The position numbers were made by a program, and so were the translations under genes. Shown piece by piece: positions 49,533 to 61,529 of a DNA stretch of 64,000 nucleotides (position 1 is the first letter of the stretch; each line of letters begins with the position of its first letter). The DNA lies in assembly GCF_014218295.1 (NCBI RefSeq), contig NZ_AP023287.1:3596001-3660000 (forward strand), given 5' to 3'. Source of the DNA: Mycolicibacterium litorale (GTDB lineage Bacteria; Actinomycetota; Actinomycetes; Mycobacteriales; Mycobacteriaceae). The notes below the pieces were generated by a model. The model made no database searches. It was given only the letters and a program-made list of their open reading frames with translations, and was not told the DNA's origin.

Positions 49533-49560
49533 CGGCTTCGCGAGGGTGCGCACACGCAGA

Positions 49561-49603
49561 CCGGCGAGCGGCGTGTCGTGGGACAGACACGCGCGCTCGC
49601 CGG
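49561..49603. terminator. Hairpin between convergent HNH and DUF5130-like genes
   Basis: Arms 49561-49577 (CCGGCGAGCGGCGTGTC) and 49586-49603 pair over 17 bp with one bulged G and an 8-nt loop. It lies between stop codons at 49532 and 49611 and is probably a bidirectional terminator. Confidence 0.65.
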
Positions 49604-49610
49604 GATGAGA

Positions 49611-50096
49611 TCAGCGGGGTGAGACGCCCGCCGACAGCACTCGAATGGCGCTGATCAGGCCGTCCATGAGGTTGCCCTCCTTGAACGACGCGGCGGCCGC
49701 CGAGACACCCAGCGGTGCGGCGGTCTCGATGCCGCGGCCCTTGACGTCGATGCCGTAGACCACCTCGATCGCGTGCTGGTCCGGCGAGACCGCCAGCAGC
49801 ACGGCATTGTTGGGGGTCGGCACCTGGGCCAGGATCTCGCGCGCCGTGGCGGCGGTGTCGGCACCGAGGTCGCCGATGTAGACCGCGAACCGGGCCTTCG
49901 CCGCCCGCGAGCCGTACTTCAGCGCATCGTCGAGCACCACCAGGTCCTTGGTGGCGAACGGATAGTCCACCGACAGCGTGCCCGGTTCGGTGACCCCGGA
50001 GAGGCGCCCGCTCGAGGTCACCGCCCAGCCGTAGGGCAGACCCTGGCGTTCGACCGCCGCGCGGTGACCGGTGACCTTGACTTCACCACTTGCCAC
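49611..50096 (-). CDS. TPM-domain / DUF5130-family protein
   Basis: A 161-residue protein. The GTG at 50096 (GGAGG 8 bp upstream) is preferred to a TTG at 50111. The sequence [23 protein letters not shown], then [20 protein letters not shown] and a late [11 protein letters not shown], is a TPM-like fold. The family is of unknown function and is sometimes membrane-associated; no signal peptide is obvious here. It overlaps the CtaJ-like gene by 14 bp, so the two are coupled. Confidence 0.75.
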   Translation of the reverse strand: MASGEVKVTGHRAAVERQGLPYGWAVTSSGRLSGVTEPGTLSVDYPFATKDLVVLDDALKYGSRAAKARFAVYIGDLGADTAATAREILAQVPTPNNAVLLAVSPDQHAIEVVYGIDVKGRGIETAAPLGVSAAAASFKEGNLMDGLISAIRVLSAGVSPR

Positions 50097-50370
50097 TTGC
50101 GCCGCCTCCAATCGTCACGGGATGAGAGTGATGCTCGCCGACGTTGCCGCCCTCGGCGGCGGTGTCGGCCTGGACGCTGCGACCCGTCGTGGCCGTATGG
50201 TGCCCCGACGGTTCTTCAGCCGCCCACAGGATCGGCGAATGCCGCCACGGCTCGGACATCTTGTAGCTCGCCGGGTGCGGACCCTTGCCCCGCCAGATCA
50301 GCAGGGCGAGGATCGCGGTCAGTCCCAACGGCACGAGGACGAAGAGAGAGTGCATCACGGGGGTGCTCAC
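50083..50370 (-). CDS. ctaJ: aa3-type cytochrome c oxidase small subunit CtaJ-like
   Basis: A 95-residue protein with one N-terminal membrane segment (residues about 8-26, [18 protein letters not shown]), then a conserved polar stretch ([27 protein letters not shown]) and a His-rich tail ending [10 protein letters not shown]. From memory this fits CtaJ, a small accessory subunit seen in the mycobacterial III2-IV2 supercomplex. Identification rests on size, topology and that recollection. The GTG at 50370 is used. It overlaps the DUF5130-like gene downstream. Confidence 0.7.
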   Translation of the reverse strand: MSTPVMHSLFVLVPLGLTAILALLIWRGKGPHPASYKMSEPWRHSPILWAAEEPSGHHTATTGRSVQADTAAEGGNVGEHHSHPVTIGGGASGKW

Positions 50371-50397
50371 GATCCCAAACGGTATCTCACGCCCGGT

Positions 50398-51066
50398 TCA
50401 GGCCGCTCCCTCACCCAGATATCGCACCCATGCGGGGTCGAGTTCCTTGACCGTCGACAGGAGCCGCCAGTGCTGCCCCTTGGGCGGCAGCGGCGCACAC
50501 CGCAGCGTCCAGCCCAGTTCGGCGAGCAGATGGTCGGCCTTGCGGTGATTGCACGGCGCGCATGCGGCCACGCAGTTCTCCCACGAATGGTCGCCGCCCC
50601 GGCTGCGGGGAACCACGTGGTCGACGGTGTCGGCCTTGGCGCCGCAGTACGCGCACCGGAACCGGTCGCGGTGCATCAGCGCCGCCCGGGTCATCGGGAC
50701 GCGGGCCCGATACGGCACCCGGACGAAACTGCGCAGCCGGATCACCGTCGGGACCGTGATGCTGCGGGTGGCCGAGTGGATCACCGGCCCGGCGGGATCG
50801 TCGTGGACGACGTCGGCCTTACCGCACATCAGCATGATGACCGCCCTGCGCAGCGGCAGCGCGGTCAGCGGCTCGTAGGTGGAGTTCAGCAGCAGGACGC
50901 GGCGACGGCCCCACAGCGAGGCGTCGTGCACCGGGACCGGGGGCTCTCCGCCGTGGATCTCGACGCTGTGCAGCACACGGGCGCTCGCCGCGGGACCCGG
51001 GGGGCCGGCCGCGGCCGCACGCTTGTGGCCGGCCGATCTCGACGGGCTTCTCTTGCGTTGCGCCAT
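50398..51066 (-). CDS. HNH endonuclease family protein
   Basis: A 222-residue protein with a basic N-terminus ([11 protein letters not shown]). The HNH core is [37 protein letters not shown] and HRK, in which the [10 protein letters not shown] carries the catalytic His and two CxxC pairs bind zinc. The ATG at 51066 has GGAGGACG directly upstream and gives the same length as M. tuberculosis Rv2469c as I recall. It is divergent from glbO. Role unknown. Confidence 0.85.
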   Translation of the reverse strand: MAQRKRSPSRSAGHKRAAAAGPPGPAASARVLHSVEIHGGEPPVPVHDASLWGRRRVLLLNSTYEPLTALPLRRAVIMLMCGKADVVHDDPAGPVIHSATRSITVPTVIRLRSFVRVPYRARVPMTRAALMHRDRFRCAYCGAKADTVDHVVPRSRGGDHSWENCVAACAPCNHRKADHLLAELGWTLRCAPLPPKGQHWRLLSTVKELDPAWVRYLGEGAA

Positions 51067-51206
51067 ACGTCCTCCGAGGAGACAGTCCACCATGGATCGG
51101 CGGTCGGCGCACGGCAATTCGGAACGAGTACGCAGGTCAGTCCGGTGAACATCCAGTGACGGCGCCGGTTCGGCGGCCGGCGACCCCGACAGGCCACAAT
51201 GGACAC

Positions 51207-51602
51207 GTGACGCAACCAGCGCGGTCGTTCTACGACGAAGTCGGTGGCCACGAGACGTTCCGCGCGATCGTGGCGCGGTTCTACGAGCTGGTCCGCGAGG
51301 ACGAGATCCTGCGACCGCTCTACCCGGAGGACGAACTCGAAGCCGCCGAGGTGCGGCTGCTGATGTTCCTCGAACAGTACTGGGGCGGGCCGCGGACGTA
51401 CTCCGATCAACGGGGACACCCGCGGCTGCGGATGCGTCACGCCCCGTTCCGCATCGGTTACCTCGAACGCGACGCCTGGCTGCGCTGTATGCACACCGCC
51501 GTCGCGGAGATCGATTCGGCCACGCTGGACGACGAACACCGCAGGGAGCTGCTCGGCTACCTCGAGATGGCCGCGCAGTCGATGGTCAATTCGCCGTTCT
51601 GA
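51207..51602 (+). CDS. glbO: Truncated haemoglobin GlbO (trHbO, group II)
   Basis: A 131-residue group II truncated globin that binds O2 and other gases near the membrane. The GTG at 51207 begins [18 protein letters not shown]. The haem-pocket region [21 protein letters not shown] (about residues 59-79) contains the Trp/Tyr distal site and the proximal His; the C-terminus ([17 protein letters not shown]) is near identical to mycobacterial GlbO as I recall. The preceding 17 in-frame codons have no support. aglA follows after 24 bp. Confidence 0.93.
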   Translation: MTQPARSFYDEVGGHETFRAIVARFYELVREDEILRPLYPEDELEAAEVRLLMFLEQYWGGPRTYSDQRGHPRLRMRHAPFRIGYLERDAWLRCMHTAVAEIDSATLDDEHRRELLGYLEMAAQSMVNSPF

Positions 51603-51626
51603 GCCCCGGCGGCCACAATGGGCGCA

Positions 51627-53189
51627 ATGACAGAGCCGAGCCCCTGGTGGTCCCGCGCGGTGTTCTATCAGGTCTATCCGCGGTCCTTCCGCGACAGCGA
51701 CGGTGACGGGGTCGGCGACCTCGACGGCGTCACCGCCGGACTGGACTACCTGGTGGAGCTGGGCGTCGACGCGCTGTGGCTCAACCCGGTCACCGTCTCC
51801 CCCATGGCCGACCACGGCTACGACGTCGCCGATCCGCGCGACATCGACCCCCTGTTCGGCGGTATCGAGGCCATGGACCGGCTGATCGCCGCCGCCCACG
51901 AACGCGACATCCGCATCACGATGGATCTGGTGCCCAACCACACCAGTTCGCAGCACCCGTGGTTCCAGGCGGCGCTGGCCGCCGGTCCCGGCAGCGCGCA
52001 GCGCGAGCGCTATCTGTTCCGCGACGGCACCGGACCCGACGGTCTGCTTCCGCCGAACAACTGGATCTCCATCTTCGGCGGGCCGGCCTGGACGCGGATC
52101 GTGGAGCCGGACGGCCGGCCCGGCCAGTGGTACCTGCACCTGTTCGACCCCGAGCAGCCCGACCTGAACTGGGAAAATCCCGAAGTCTTCGAAGATCTCG
52201 AGAAGACGTTGCGGTTCTGGCTGGACCGCGGCGTCGACGGCTTCCGCATCGACGTGGCGCACGGGATGAGCAAGCCCCCGGACCTGCCCGACATGCAGAT
52301 CGCCGAGAACAGGATGCTCGCGGACATGGACAGCGATCCGCGGTTCAACCACGAAGGCGTCCACGACATCCACCGCAACATCCGCTCGGTGCTCGACGAC
52401 TATCCGGGCGCGGTCGCCGTCGGCGAGGTCTGGGTGTACGACAACGCCGCGTTCGCCGCCTACCTGCGGCCCGACGAACTGCACCTGGGGTTCAACTTCC
52501 GCCTGGTGCGCGCGGAGTTCGACGCCGAGGAGATCCGCGACGCGATCGAGAACAGCCTGGCCGCCGTCGCGCTGGAGAACGCGACGCCGACGTGGACGCT
52601 GTCCAATCACGACGTCGAGCGGGAGGTCACCCGTTACGGCGGCGGCGCGCTCGGGCTGGCGCGCGCGAAGGCGATGGCACTGGTGATGCTGGCGCTTCCC
52701 GGCGTGGTGTTCGTCTACAACGGCGAAGAGCTCGGCCTGCCGAACGTCGACCTCCCCGACGAGGTCCTGCAGGATCCGGTGTGGGAACGCTCCGACCGCA
52801 CCGAACGAGGTCGCGACGGCTGCCGCGTGCCGATGCCGTGGCGCGGTGACGCTCCCCCGTTCGGCTTCTCGACCACAGCCGACACGTGGCTGCCGATGCC
52901 CCCCGACTGGGCGGCGCTGACCGTGGAACGGCAGCTGGCCGACCCGGAGTCCACGCTGCACTTCTTCCGGCGGGCCCTGCGCCTGCGCCGCCAGCGCGGC
53001 GGCGGCAGCGCACTGACGGGGCTGTCCGCCGAGGGCGGGGTGCTGACGCTGCGGACCGCGAGCGGGCTGACGTGTGTGCTGAACGCAGGCGAGCGGCCGG
53101 TGGAGCTACCCACCGGTGAGGTGCTGCTGGCCAGCACCGCTCTCGCCGGCGGCCAGCTTCCGCCCGGCGCGGCGGCCTGGATGGTCTGA
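51627..53189 (+). CDS. aglA: Alpha-glucosidase / GH13 glycoside hydrolase
   Basis: A 520-residue alpha-amylase-family enzyme that probably hydrolyses alpha-1,4-linked glucosides, or trehalose-like substrates, in the cytosol. The N-terminus AVFYQVYPRSFRDSDGDGVGDL is the GH13 beta1 motif. The nucleophile Asp lies in GFRIDVAHGM (about residue 208), the acid/base Glu in GEVWVYD (about 264), and the third Asp in LSNHDVER (about 325). The ATG at 51627 is chosen; one at 51618 is in frame. There is no signal peptide. It converges on the next gene with 4 bp between stops. Confidence 0.9.
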   Translation: MTEPSPWWSRAVFYQVYPRSFRDSDGDGVGDLDGVTAGLDYLVELGVDALWLNPVTVSPMADHGYDVADPRDIDPLFGGIEAMDRLIAAAHERDIRITMDLVPNHTSSQHPWFQAALAAGPGSAQRERYLFRDGTGPDGLLPPNNWISIFGGPAWTRIVEPDGRPGQWYLHLFDPEQPDLNWENPEVFEDLEKTLRFWLDRGVDGFRIDVAHGMSKPPDLPDMQIAENRMLADMDSDPRFNHEGVHDIHRNIRSVLDDYPGAVAVGEVWVYDNAAFAAYLRPDELHLGFNFRLVRAEFDAEEIRDAIENSLAAVALENATPTWTLSNHDVEREVTRYGGGALGLARAKAMALVMLALPGVVFVYNGEELGLPNVDLPDEVLQDPVWERSDRTERGRDGCRVPMPWRGDAPPFGFSTTADTWLPMPPDWAALTVERQLADPESTLHFFRRALRLRRQRGGGSALTGLSAEGGVLTLRTASGLTCVLNAGERPVELPTGEVLLASTALAGGQLPPGAAAWMV

Positions 53190-53193
53190 CCGG

Positions 53194-53853
53194 CTACCGC
53201 AACACCACGGCCGGGTCGCCGCGGCGGCGAAGCACCGAGCCGAACCGGGCGTCGATCCGCAACCACGTGGCCGAGACACGGATCCGCACGATGTCGTCGG
53301 CGCTCAGCGCCGCGCTGTCCGGCGGCAGGAAACCCATTGCGGTGAGCGCGAATACACACCGCATCGGCACCCCGACGCGGTGCTCTCCTCCGCTGACCGC
53401 GATGACCTCCTGATCGAGCAGCGAGGTCGGCGGGCCGTGGGCGCCGCCGTGCTCGCGGGCCAGCGCACCACCGCGCGAGGCCAGGTCGAGCATCACGCGG
53501 GCCGGCACGTCGTCGAGGTGAGTGAACCCCGTGTCCGGCGGAACCGCGCCACGCCACGCCGAATCCATCGGGAAGCCGGTATCGACGAACCCCGACGGGT
53601 CCATCCCGGCCAGACCGGCCACGAGCGCGTCGGCGCCCGCGCAGAGATCCCTCGGGCGCACCCGCCCATGCACCACCCGGCTGGCCAGCACGTCGAAACC
53701 CGTTGCCACGAAAGCGACGACGTCCCCGCCGGCCCGCTCCCGGAATCGCACCACCGCGGCGTCGTCGAGGCGCAGGGCCCGCCCGGCGAACACCGCCAGA
53801 TCGTCGCGCTGAGCCCAATCGGCCAGCCAGAGCCCGCGCTCGGGGCCGGTCAT
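53194..53853 (-). CDS. Conserved hypothetical protein (Rv2474c-like)
   Basis: A 219-residue protein. The ATG at 53853 overlaps the thioesterase stop (ATGA). Family not recognised. The N-terminal half (RGLWLADWAQRDDLAVFAGRALRLDDAAVVRFRER) looks alpha/beta, and the C-terminal half ends in a basic RRRGDPAVVLR. A protein of this size follows the thioesterase and gdh genes in M. tuberculosis as I recall. It is coupled to the thioesterase in a leftward operon with gdh. Function unknown. Confidence 0.75.
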   Translation of the reverse strand: MTGPERGLWLADWAQRDDLAVFAGRALRLDDAAVVRFRERAGGDVVAFVATGFDVLASRVVHGRVRPRDLCAGADALVAGLAGMDPSGFVDTGFPMDSAWRGAVPPDTGFTHLDDVPARVMLDLASRGGALAREHGGAHGPPTSLLDQEVIAVSGGEHRVGVPMRCVFALTAMGFLPPDSAALSADDIVRIRVSATWLRIDARFGSVLRRRGDPAVVLR

Positions 53854-54263
53854 CGCAGGTAGCGCTGCAGGTATTCGCGCTGCTCGGGGGACAACCGCTC
53901 CAGCCGCTGCTCCTCGATGTGCACGGCGGCCAGCTGCGTCTCGGCGATGACCGACGGCTTGGAGTCCGCCGGCGCACCGACCGAGCGGACCTCGTATCCG
54001 ATCGTGAAGTCCACGGCCCGTACGCGTTTCGTCCACATCGTCACCTGAAGGGGTGAGTCGATGAGACGCAGCTGCCCCTTGTAGGAGATGTGCACCTCGG
54101 CGATCAGCAGACCGATGTCGGTGATCCGTGCTTCGAACGGCTCACGCAGGAAGGGGATCCGGGCCTCTTCGAGGATGGTGACCATCGTGGCGTGATTGAT
54201 GTGCTGGTACATGTCGATGTCGGACCACCGCACGTGCACCGGCGCCACAAAACCCACTGTCAC
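53850..54263 (-). CDS. Acyl-CoA thioesterase, hotdog fold (4HBT)
   Basis: A 137-residue thioesterase likely to hydrolyse an acyl-CoA. Motif [25 protein letters not shown] (residues about 12-36) contains the conserved Asp and the hotdog helix. The GTG start overlaps the gdh stop (GTGA), and its stop overlaps the next gene, so the three genes are translationally linked. The substrate is unknown. Confidence 0.88.
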   Translation of the reverse strand: MTVGFVAPVHVRWSDIDMYQHINHATMVTILEEARIPFLREPFEARITDIGLLIAEVHISYKGQLRLIDSPLQVTMWTKRVRAVDFTIGYEVRSVGAPADSKPSVIAETQLAAVHIEEQRLERLSPEQREYLQRYLR

Positions 54264-57200
54264 CCGGAAGACCCCGTTCCACTCGTTCGTGTCATGCTGC
54301 GAATCTGGCGTGCCGCCACCGACAGGGTGGCCAGGTCACGTTCGTCGTCCTCGTAGATCTCGGTGAGCGTGCGACGTGCCCGCGCCACCCGGGACCCGTT
54401 GGTCATCTCCCACTCGGCGATCTTCTCCTCGCCGCTCTCGTCCGGTTCTCCGACGGCCAGCACGTCGAAGCACAGCGACCGCAGCGATCCGTAGATGTCG
54501 TCGCGAATCGCCAAGCGTGCCAGCGAATGCCAGCGGTCGCCGCGGGGAAGCTGGGACACCGCGGTCAGCAGGCTGTCGGTATTGAGATGGTCCATCAGCG
54601 CGAAGTAGGTGTCGGCGACCTCCGCGGGATCGCGGTCGTCGATGTCGGCGATGTCGATGATGTCGAGGAGGCTGAACTGGTACAGCCCCGTGGCCACCGC
54701 GTAGGCGAGTTCCTTCGACGCCCCGTGCGAGCAGAACTCGCCGGCCTCCTTGGCGACGATGGCCTCGTCGTCACCGCGCAGCCACTCCTCCATGCGCGGA
54801 GTCAGCGCCGCCACCTTGTCGGCGAACCGGTTGATCTCGGCACCCACGGCCAGCGGCTGCGGCCGGTAGTTCAGCAGCCAGCGCGCCGCCCGGTCGATCA
54901 GCCGGCGCAGGTCGAGCGTCATCCGGTCGCTCACCGCGACCGGCAGGTCGGCGGCGCGAATCTGGCGCCACACGTCGCCCACCCGGAAGATCGCGTTGAC
55001 CGCGACGAAGCTGCGCACCGCGTCGACCGGGCCCACCCCGGCGTCCTCGGTGATGCGGTACGCGTAGGTGATGCCACTGGTGTCGACGACGTCGTTGACC
55101 AGCATCGTGGTGACGATCTCCCGGCGCAGCTGGTGTGACCGGGTGTCGGCGGCGAACCGCTCACGCAGGGTCGACGGGAAGTACCGCGGCAGCCGGGCGG
55201 CGAACACCTCCTGGTCGGGCAGCTCGCTGGCCAGCAGATCGGCCTTGAGCGCCAGTTTGACGTGGGCCATCAACGTCGCCAGCTCCGGTGAGGTGAGGCC
55301 CATCCCGGCGTCGATCCGACGGCGGATCTCCTTGGGTGTCGGCAGCGCCTCGAGCTCGCGGTTCATCCCTCGTTCGGTGACGAAATGGTCGATCATCCGG
55401 GCGTGCACCGGCAGCAGACTCGCCGCGTTGGCCCGGCTGGTGCCCATCAGGTCGTTCTGGTCGCGGTTGTCCGACAGCACCAGTTCGCCGACCTCGTCGG
55501 TCATCGACAGCAGGAGGTCGGTGCGGTCGTCGGCGCTCACCTTGCCCGCGGTGACCAGCGAGTCGATGAGGATCTTGATGTTGACCTCGTGGTCGGAACA
55601 GTCCACGCCGGCCGAGTTGTCCAGGGCGTCGGTGTTGATGCGGCCGCCGGTCAGATCGAATTCGATGCGCCCGCGGGAGGTGACGCCGAGGTTGCCGCCC
55701 TCCCCGATCACCTTGGCGCGCACCTGATTCGCGTTCACCCGCACCGGATCGTTGGCGCGGTCGCCGACATCGGCGTCGGATTCGGTCTCCGCCTTGACGT
55801 AGGTGCCGATGCCACCGTTCCACAACAGGTCGACCGGCGCTCTGAGGATCGCCCTGATCAGGGCGGGCGGCGTCATCTCGTCGACGCCGTCGTCGAGGCC
55901 GAGCGCCGCGCGCACCTGAGGGCTCACCGGAATCGACTTGTGTTCGCGGCTGTAGACGCCGCCACCCTCGCTGATCAGGGATCGGTCGTAGTCGTCCCAC
56001 GATGAGCGGGGCAGTTCGAACAGCCGCTTGCGTTCCCGGAACGACGTCGCCGCATCCGGGTCCGGGTCGAGGAACACGTGCCGGTGGTCGAACGCGGCGA
56101 CGAGGCGGATGTGCTCGGACAGCAGCATGCCGTTGCCGAAGACGTCGCCGCTCATGTCACCGATGCCGACGACGGTGAAGTCCTCGCGCTGGGTGTCGAC
56201 GCCCATCTCCCGGAAGTGGCGTTTGACCGACTCCCACGCACCCTTGGCGGTGATGCCCATCGCCTTGTGGTCGTAGCCGACCGACCCGCCGGACGCGAAC
56301 GCGTCGCCCAGCCAGAAGCCGTAGTTGCCGGCGACCTCGTTGGCGATGTCGGAGAACGTCGCGGTGCCCTTGTCGGCGGCCACCACGAGGTATGCGTCGT
56401 CGCCGTCGCGGCGGACCACCTCGGGTGGGGGCACCACCTCGCCGCTGACCTTGTCGACGTTGTCGGTGACGTCCAGCAGACCGCTGATGAACAACCGGTA
56501 GCAGTCCACCCCTTCGGCCCGCTGCGCGTCGCGGTCGGCGGCGGCGTCCCCGGTCGGGACGGGCGGCTGTTTGACCACGAAGCCGCCCTTGGCGCCGACC
56601 GGCACGATGACGGCGTTCTTGACGGCCTGCGCCTTGACCAGGCCGAGGATCTCGGTGCGGAAGTCCTCCCGCCGATCCGACCACCGCAACCCGCCGCGCG
56701 CGACGTGACCGAACCGCAGGTGCACGCCCTCCACCCGCGGCGAGTACACGAAGATCTCGAATTTCGGCCTGGGCAGCGGTAATTCGTCGATCAGCCCGGG
56801 GTCGAGTTTGATCGACAGGACGTCGCGCGCCCGGGCCGACTCGGTCCGCGTCACGAAATGGTTGGTGCGCAGCGTGGCCTGGATCATCGAGGCGAATGCG
56901 CGCAGCACCCGGTCGGTGTCCAGACCTGTGAGGGCGTCGATGTCGGCGGTGACGGCCGCCGCCGCGCTCTGGGCGTCACGTTCCTTGGCGCCCTCGGTCG
57001 GGTCGAAGAGCGCCTCGAACAGCTCGACCAGTGAGCGGGCGGTGTGCGGGTTGTCGTTGACCACCGATTCGATGAACGACTGGCTGTACGGAAAACCCGC
57101 TTGCCGCAGGTACTTCGCGTACGCGCGCAGCACCGTCACCTGCGGCCAGGTCAGTCCCGACCGCAGCACCAGTTCGTTGAACCGGTCGATCTCCATGCGC

Positions 57201-59095
57201 CCGTACCAGATCGCGGTGACCGCATCGGCGAACCTGGCCGCGGTCGCATCGCGGCTCACCCTGTCCTCCGCGGCGTCCGGCATGGTGTGGTGCGGCCGGA
57301 TCTTGAACTGGTAGATCCACACCGCCAGCCCGTCGGCGCGGGTGACGGTGAACGGCCGCTCCTCGAGGACCACGACACCCATCGACTGCAGCATCGGCAG
57401 CAGCTGACTCAGCGACGCCGACCGGCCACCGAGGTACCAGGTGAGCTTGCCGACCCGGTCCTTGCCGCCTTCGGCGAACACCAGCTTGACCGAATCGTCC
57501 TGCAGCGCCTCGACGATCGCGATGTCGCCGATCGCCTCATCCGGAGTGACCGCCTGCTTGTAGTCCTCGGGGAAGGCGTCGGCGTAGTGCTCGGCGACCT
57601 CCTGGTCGAGGCCACCGGAGGTGACGGCACCGAGCAACCGGTCGCCCCAGGTGCGGGCCGCCTCGGTGAGCCGGCGCTGGATGCGCTCCTCGTTCTCCGG
57701 TGAGCTGTCGACGTCCCCCGGCCGGGAGCCCTCCGGCAGCCGGACGGTGAAATGCACAACAGCCCATGGGGATTCGCTTACCCGCGCGGAATAGTCGATG
57801 CTCACGCCGCCGAGTTCACGGACCAGGATGTCCTGCATCTCGAGCCGGACGGCGGTGGTGTAGCGGTCACGCGGCAGGTACACCAGGCAGGCCACGAAAT
57901 GCGCGAGGCTGTCGACCCGCAGGAACAGCAGCGTGCGCCGCCGCGAGCCCAGATCGATGACGGCCATCGCCATCTCGAGCAGGTCGTCGGCCTGCAGCGC
58001 GAACAGCTCCGGACGCGGGATGGTCTGGATGATGTCGAGCAGCAGCTGTGCCGGATGACTCGGGTCGCGCTGCGCGATGGCCAGCGCCTCGTTGACGCGT
58101 CGCGAGATCAGCGGAATCCCGAGCACGTTCGCGTTCATCGCGGCGACGGTGAACAGGCCGACGAACCGGTGTTCGACGGCGTCGTACCCGTCACCCCCGG
58201 CGCCCTGCTCGCGGATGACGACGATGTAGGGGTTGGCGCCGTAGCGCACGTAGCTGGGGATCGTGGCCTGCGCCAGCGTCAGCAGTTCCCCCTCGCTGGT
58301 CAGCGGCGGCAGAACGTCCTCCCTCAGCCGGAGCACGCCCAGGCGGCTGTCGGGGTCGACCGACGACGCGGTGTCGGTCACCGGGCAGCGCTGACATCCG
58401 AGCAGCACGAAGTGGCCGTCGGCGAGCCACCGCGCCAGGGCGGCGACGTCCTTGCGTTCCGGGGCGCTGAAGTGACCGTCGGCGTCGGCCTCCACGTCGT
58501 TGGCCAGCGACTGGAGCCGGGCGACCATCGCGCTCCCGTCGACGGCGACCTGGCGGGCGTCGGCGAGGATGCGCGGCAGCATGCGCCTGGCCGACTCGAC
58601 CGCCGAGCGGTCGGCGGTTTCGGCGAGCTCGATGTGGATCCACGCCTCGTCGACACCATCGCCGCCGTCGACATCCGCGGCGGGACGTGCGTCGATCAAC
58701 TCACCCGAGCCGTCGCGGCGCACCCGCATGACCGGGTTCATGATCGCCCGGTAGGCCACCCCGAGCCGGTGCAGCAGCACGGTCACCGAATCGATGAGCA
58801 TCGGCGCGTGCTCGGTCACCACCTGCAGCGCCGGTCCGACACCGTCCGGCTCGTCGGGGTCGTACGCCGCGACGAGGGTCTCCCCCGGCTGCCTGTGCTG
58901 GGCGAGCCGGTGATGCGCACGCACCAGGTCCGACGACTCCAGCATGTCGGCGGGGTCCACCGGCCCCGTCGTCGCGGTGTCGGACTCCGATTCGCCTTCG
59001 TGCGGACCGCGGTACGTCTCGACGTAGGCCTTCGCCAACCGGTCGAGCGTGTCCGTCGAAGGATCACCCGTAGCGCCGGCGCCGGTTCCCGTCAT
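54260..59095 (-). CDS. gdh: NAD-dependent glutamate dehydrogenase, large (180 kDa) type
   Basis: A 1611-residue enzyme of the large NAD-GDH class (glutamate + NAD+ to 2-oxoglutarate + NH3). The long N-terminal half carries ACT-like regulatory folds, with the catalytic part in the C-terminal 700 residues ([20 protein letters not shown] around residue 795, then [10 protein letters not shown] with the substrate lysine region and GEGGNLG). In mycobacteria this enzyme is bound by the FHA protein GarA. The ATG at 59095 has GGAG upstream. It is followed, in overlap, by the thioesterase gene. Confidence 0.95.
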   Translation of the reverse strand: MTGTGAGATGDPSTDTLDRLAKAYVETYRGPHEGESESDTATTGPVDPADMLESSDLVRAHHRLAQHRQPGETLVAAYDPDEPDGVGPALQVVTEHAPMLIDSVTVLLHRLGVAYRAIMNPVMRVRRDGSGELIDARPAADVDGGDGVDEAWIHIELAETADRSAVESARRMLPRILADARQVAVDGSAMVARLQSLANDVEADADGHFSAPERKDVAALARWLADGHFVLLGCQRCPVTDTASSVDPDSRLGVLRLREDVLPPLTSEGELLTLAQATIPSYVRYGANPYIVVIREQGAGGDGYDAVEHRFVGLFTVAAMNANVLGIPLISRRVNEALAIAQRDPSHPAQLLLDIIQTIPRPELFALQADDLLEMAMAVIDLGSRRRTLLFLRVDSLAHFVACLVYLPRDRYTTAVRLEMQDILVRELGGVSIDYSARVSESPWAVVHFTVRLPEGSRPGDVDSSPENEERIQRRLTEAARTWGDRLLGAVTSGGLDQEVAEHYADAFPEDYKQAVTPDEAIGDIAIVEALQDDSVKLVFAEGGKDRVGKLTWYLGGRSASLSQLLPMLQSMGVVVLEERPFTVTRADGLAVWIYQFKIRPHHTMPDAAEDRVSRDATAARFADAVTAIWYGRMEIDRFNELVLRSGLTWPQVTVLRAYAKYLRQAGFPYSQSFIESVVNDNPHTARSLVELFEALFDPTEGAKERDAQSAAAAVTADIDALTGLDTDRVLRAFASMIQATLRTNHFVTRTESARARDVLSIKLDPGLIDELPLPRPKFEIFVYSPRVEGVHLRFGHVARGGLRWSDRREDFRTEILGLVKAQAVKNAVIVPVGAKGGFVVKQPPVPTGDAAADRDAQRAEGVDCYRLFISGLLDVTDNVDKVSGEVVPPPEVVRRDGDDAYLVVAADKGTATFSDIANEVAGNYGFWLGDAFASGGSVGYDHKAMGITAKGAWESVKRHFREMGVDTQREDFTVVGIGDMSGDVFGNGMLLSEHIRLVAAFDHRHVFLDPDPDAATSFRERKRLFELPRSSWDDYDRSLISEGGGVYSREHKSIPVSPQVRAALGLDDGVDEMTPPALIRAILRAPVDLLWNGGIGTYVKAETESDADVGDRANDPVRVNANQVRAKVIGEGGNLGVTSRGRIEFDLTGGRINTDALDNSAGVDCSDHEVNIKILIDSLVTAGKVSADDRTDLLLSMTDEVGELVLSDNRDQNDLMGTSRANAASLLPVHARMIDHFVTERGMNRELEALPTPKEIRRRIDAGMGLTSPELATLMAHVKLALKADLLASELPDQEVFAARLPRYFPSTLRERFAADTRSHQLRREIVTTMLVNDVVDTSGITYAYRITEDAGVGPVDAVRSFVAVNAIFRVGDVWRQIRAADLPVAVSDRMTLDLRRLIDRAARWLLNYRPQPLAVGAEINRFADKVAALTPRMEEWLRGDDEAIVAKEAGEFCSHGASKELAYAVATGLYQFSLLDIIDIADIDDRDPAEVADTYFALMDHLNTDSLLTAVSQLPRGDRWHSLARLAIRDDIYGSLRSLCFDVLAVGEPDESGEEKIAEWEMTNGSRVARARRTLTEIYEDDERDLATLSVAARQIRSMTRTSGTGSSG

Positions 59096-59155
59096 GCGGA
59101 TCACTCCTGACTCACACCCGCGCACCGTCCGTCGTTGGACGGTGCACGAGCGACA

Positions 59156-60829
<1,674 letters not shown>

Positions 60830-60901
60830 TGCCGTGGTGTTGCCTTTCTCAGAGCGTGCTGGTGTTGCCGCGGGCCCCATCCTAGGCGTGGCCGGATGAA
60901 G

Positions 60902-61387
60902 CTAGGCGGACAGTGGGAGCGCCTCCACGTCGGCGGCGTCGCCCGGGTCGGTGTGGCCGCTCTCGACCTCACCGCCGTCGTCCCCGGAACCCACCTCCCG
61001 GGGTGCGTCCCCGGTGCCGGTGCCGCCCGACTGTCGCAGGGTCTCGATCCGCGCGACACAGCGGCTGAGATCGGGCCCCACCGCAGTGGCACGTACCTCG
61101 ACCGATGTGCGGCGCACACCCTCGCGGTCGTCGTACTCACTGGTGTGGACATGTCCAACAACGATCACGGCGTCACCCTTCCCGAGCGAGGCGCCGACCC
61201 CGGTCACCAGTTTGCCCCAGCAGCTGACGCTGACGAACAGCGAGTTGCCCGGCTCCCATCCGCCCTCGGTGGTACGCCGCCGCGAGTTGCTCGCCATCCG
61301 GAACCTCATCACCTCCTGATCGCCGACGCGCTGCCGGTACGGGTTGTTGACGATGTTGCCGACGACGGTGATGGGGGTCTCGAACAT
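60902..61387 (-). CDS. Single-stranded DNA-binding protein (second SSB)
   Basis: A 161-residue OB-fold SSB-type protein. Residues about 1-115 are the OB fold (TVVGNIVNNPYRQRVGDQEVMRFRMASNSRRR, then SLFVSVSCWGKLVTGV). The tail is Gly/Ser/Asp/Glu-rich and ends in PLSA, without the DIPF/DDDIPF motif of the main SSB, so protein recruitment is probably different. The ATG at 61387 is used. The size equals M. tuberculosis Rv2478c as I recall, and it probably acts in repair or recombination. Confidence 0.87.
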   Translation of the reverse strand: MFETPITVVGNIVNNPYRQRVGDQEVMRFRMASNSRRRTTEGGWEPGNSLFVSVSCWGKLVTGVGASLGKGDAVIVVGHVHTSEYDDREGVRRTSVEVRATAVGPDLSRCVARIETLRQSGGTGTGDAPREVGSGDDGGEVESGHTDPGDAADVEALPLSA

Positions 61388-61529
61388 GGTGCGCCTCGAT
61401 TCGTGTCTGATCCACTTGGCCGGCGGCTTCTCGCCGGTACGGCCATTCACCGCCCGACCTCCGACACGGGGCACCACCCGCGACGCGACCGGAGGCGGCC
61501 TGTGGATCAAACGCGCGCTGTGGACAACG

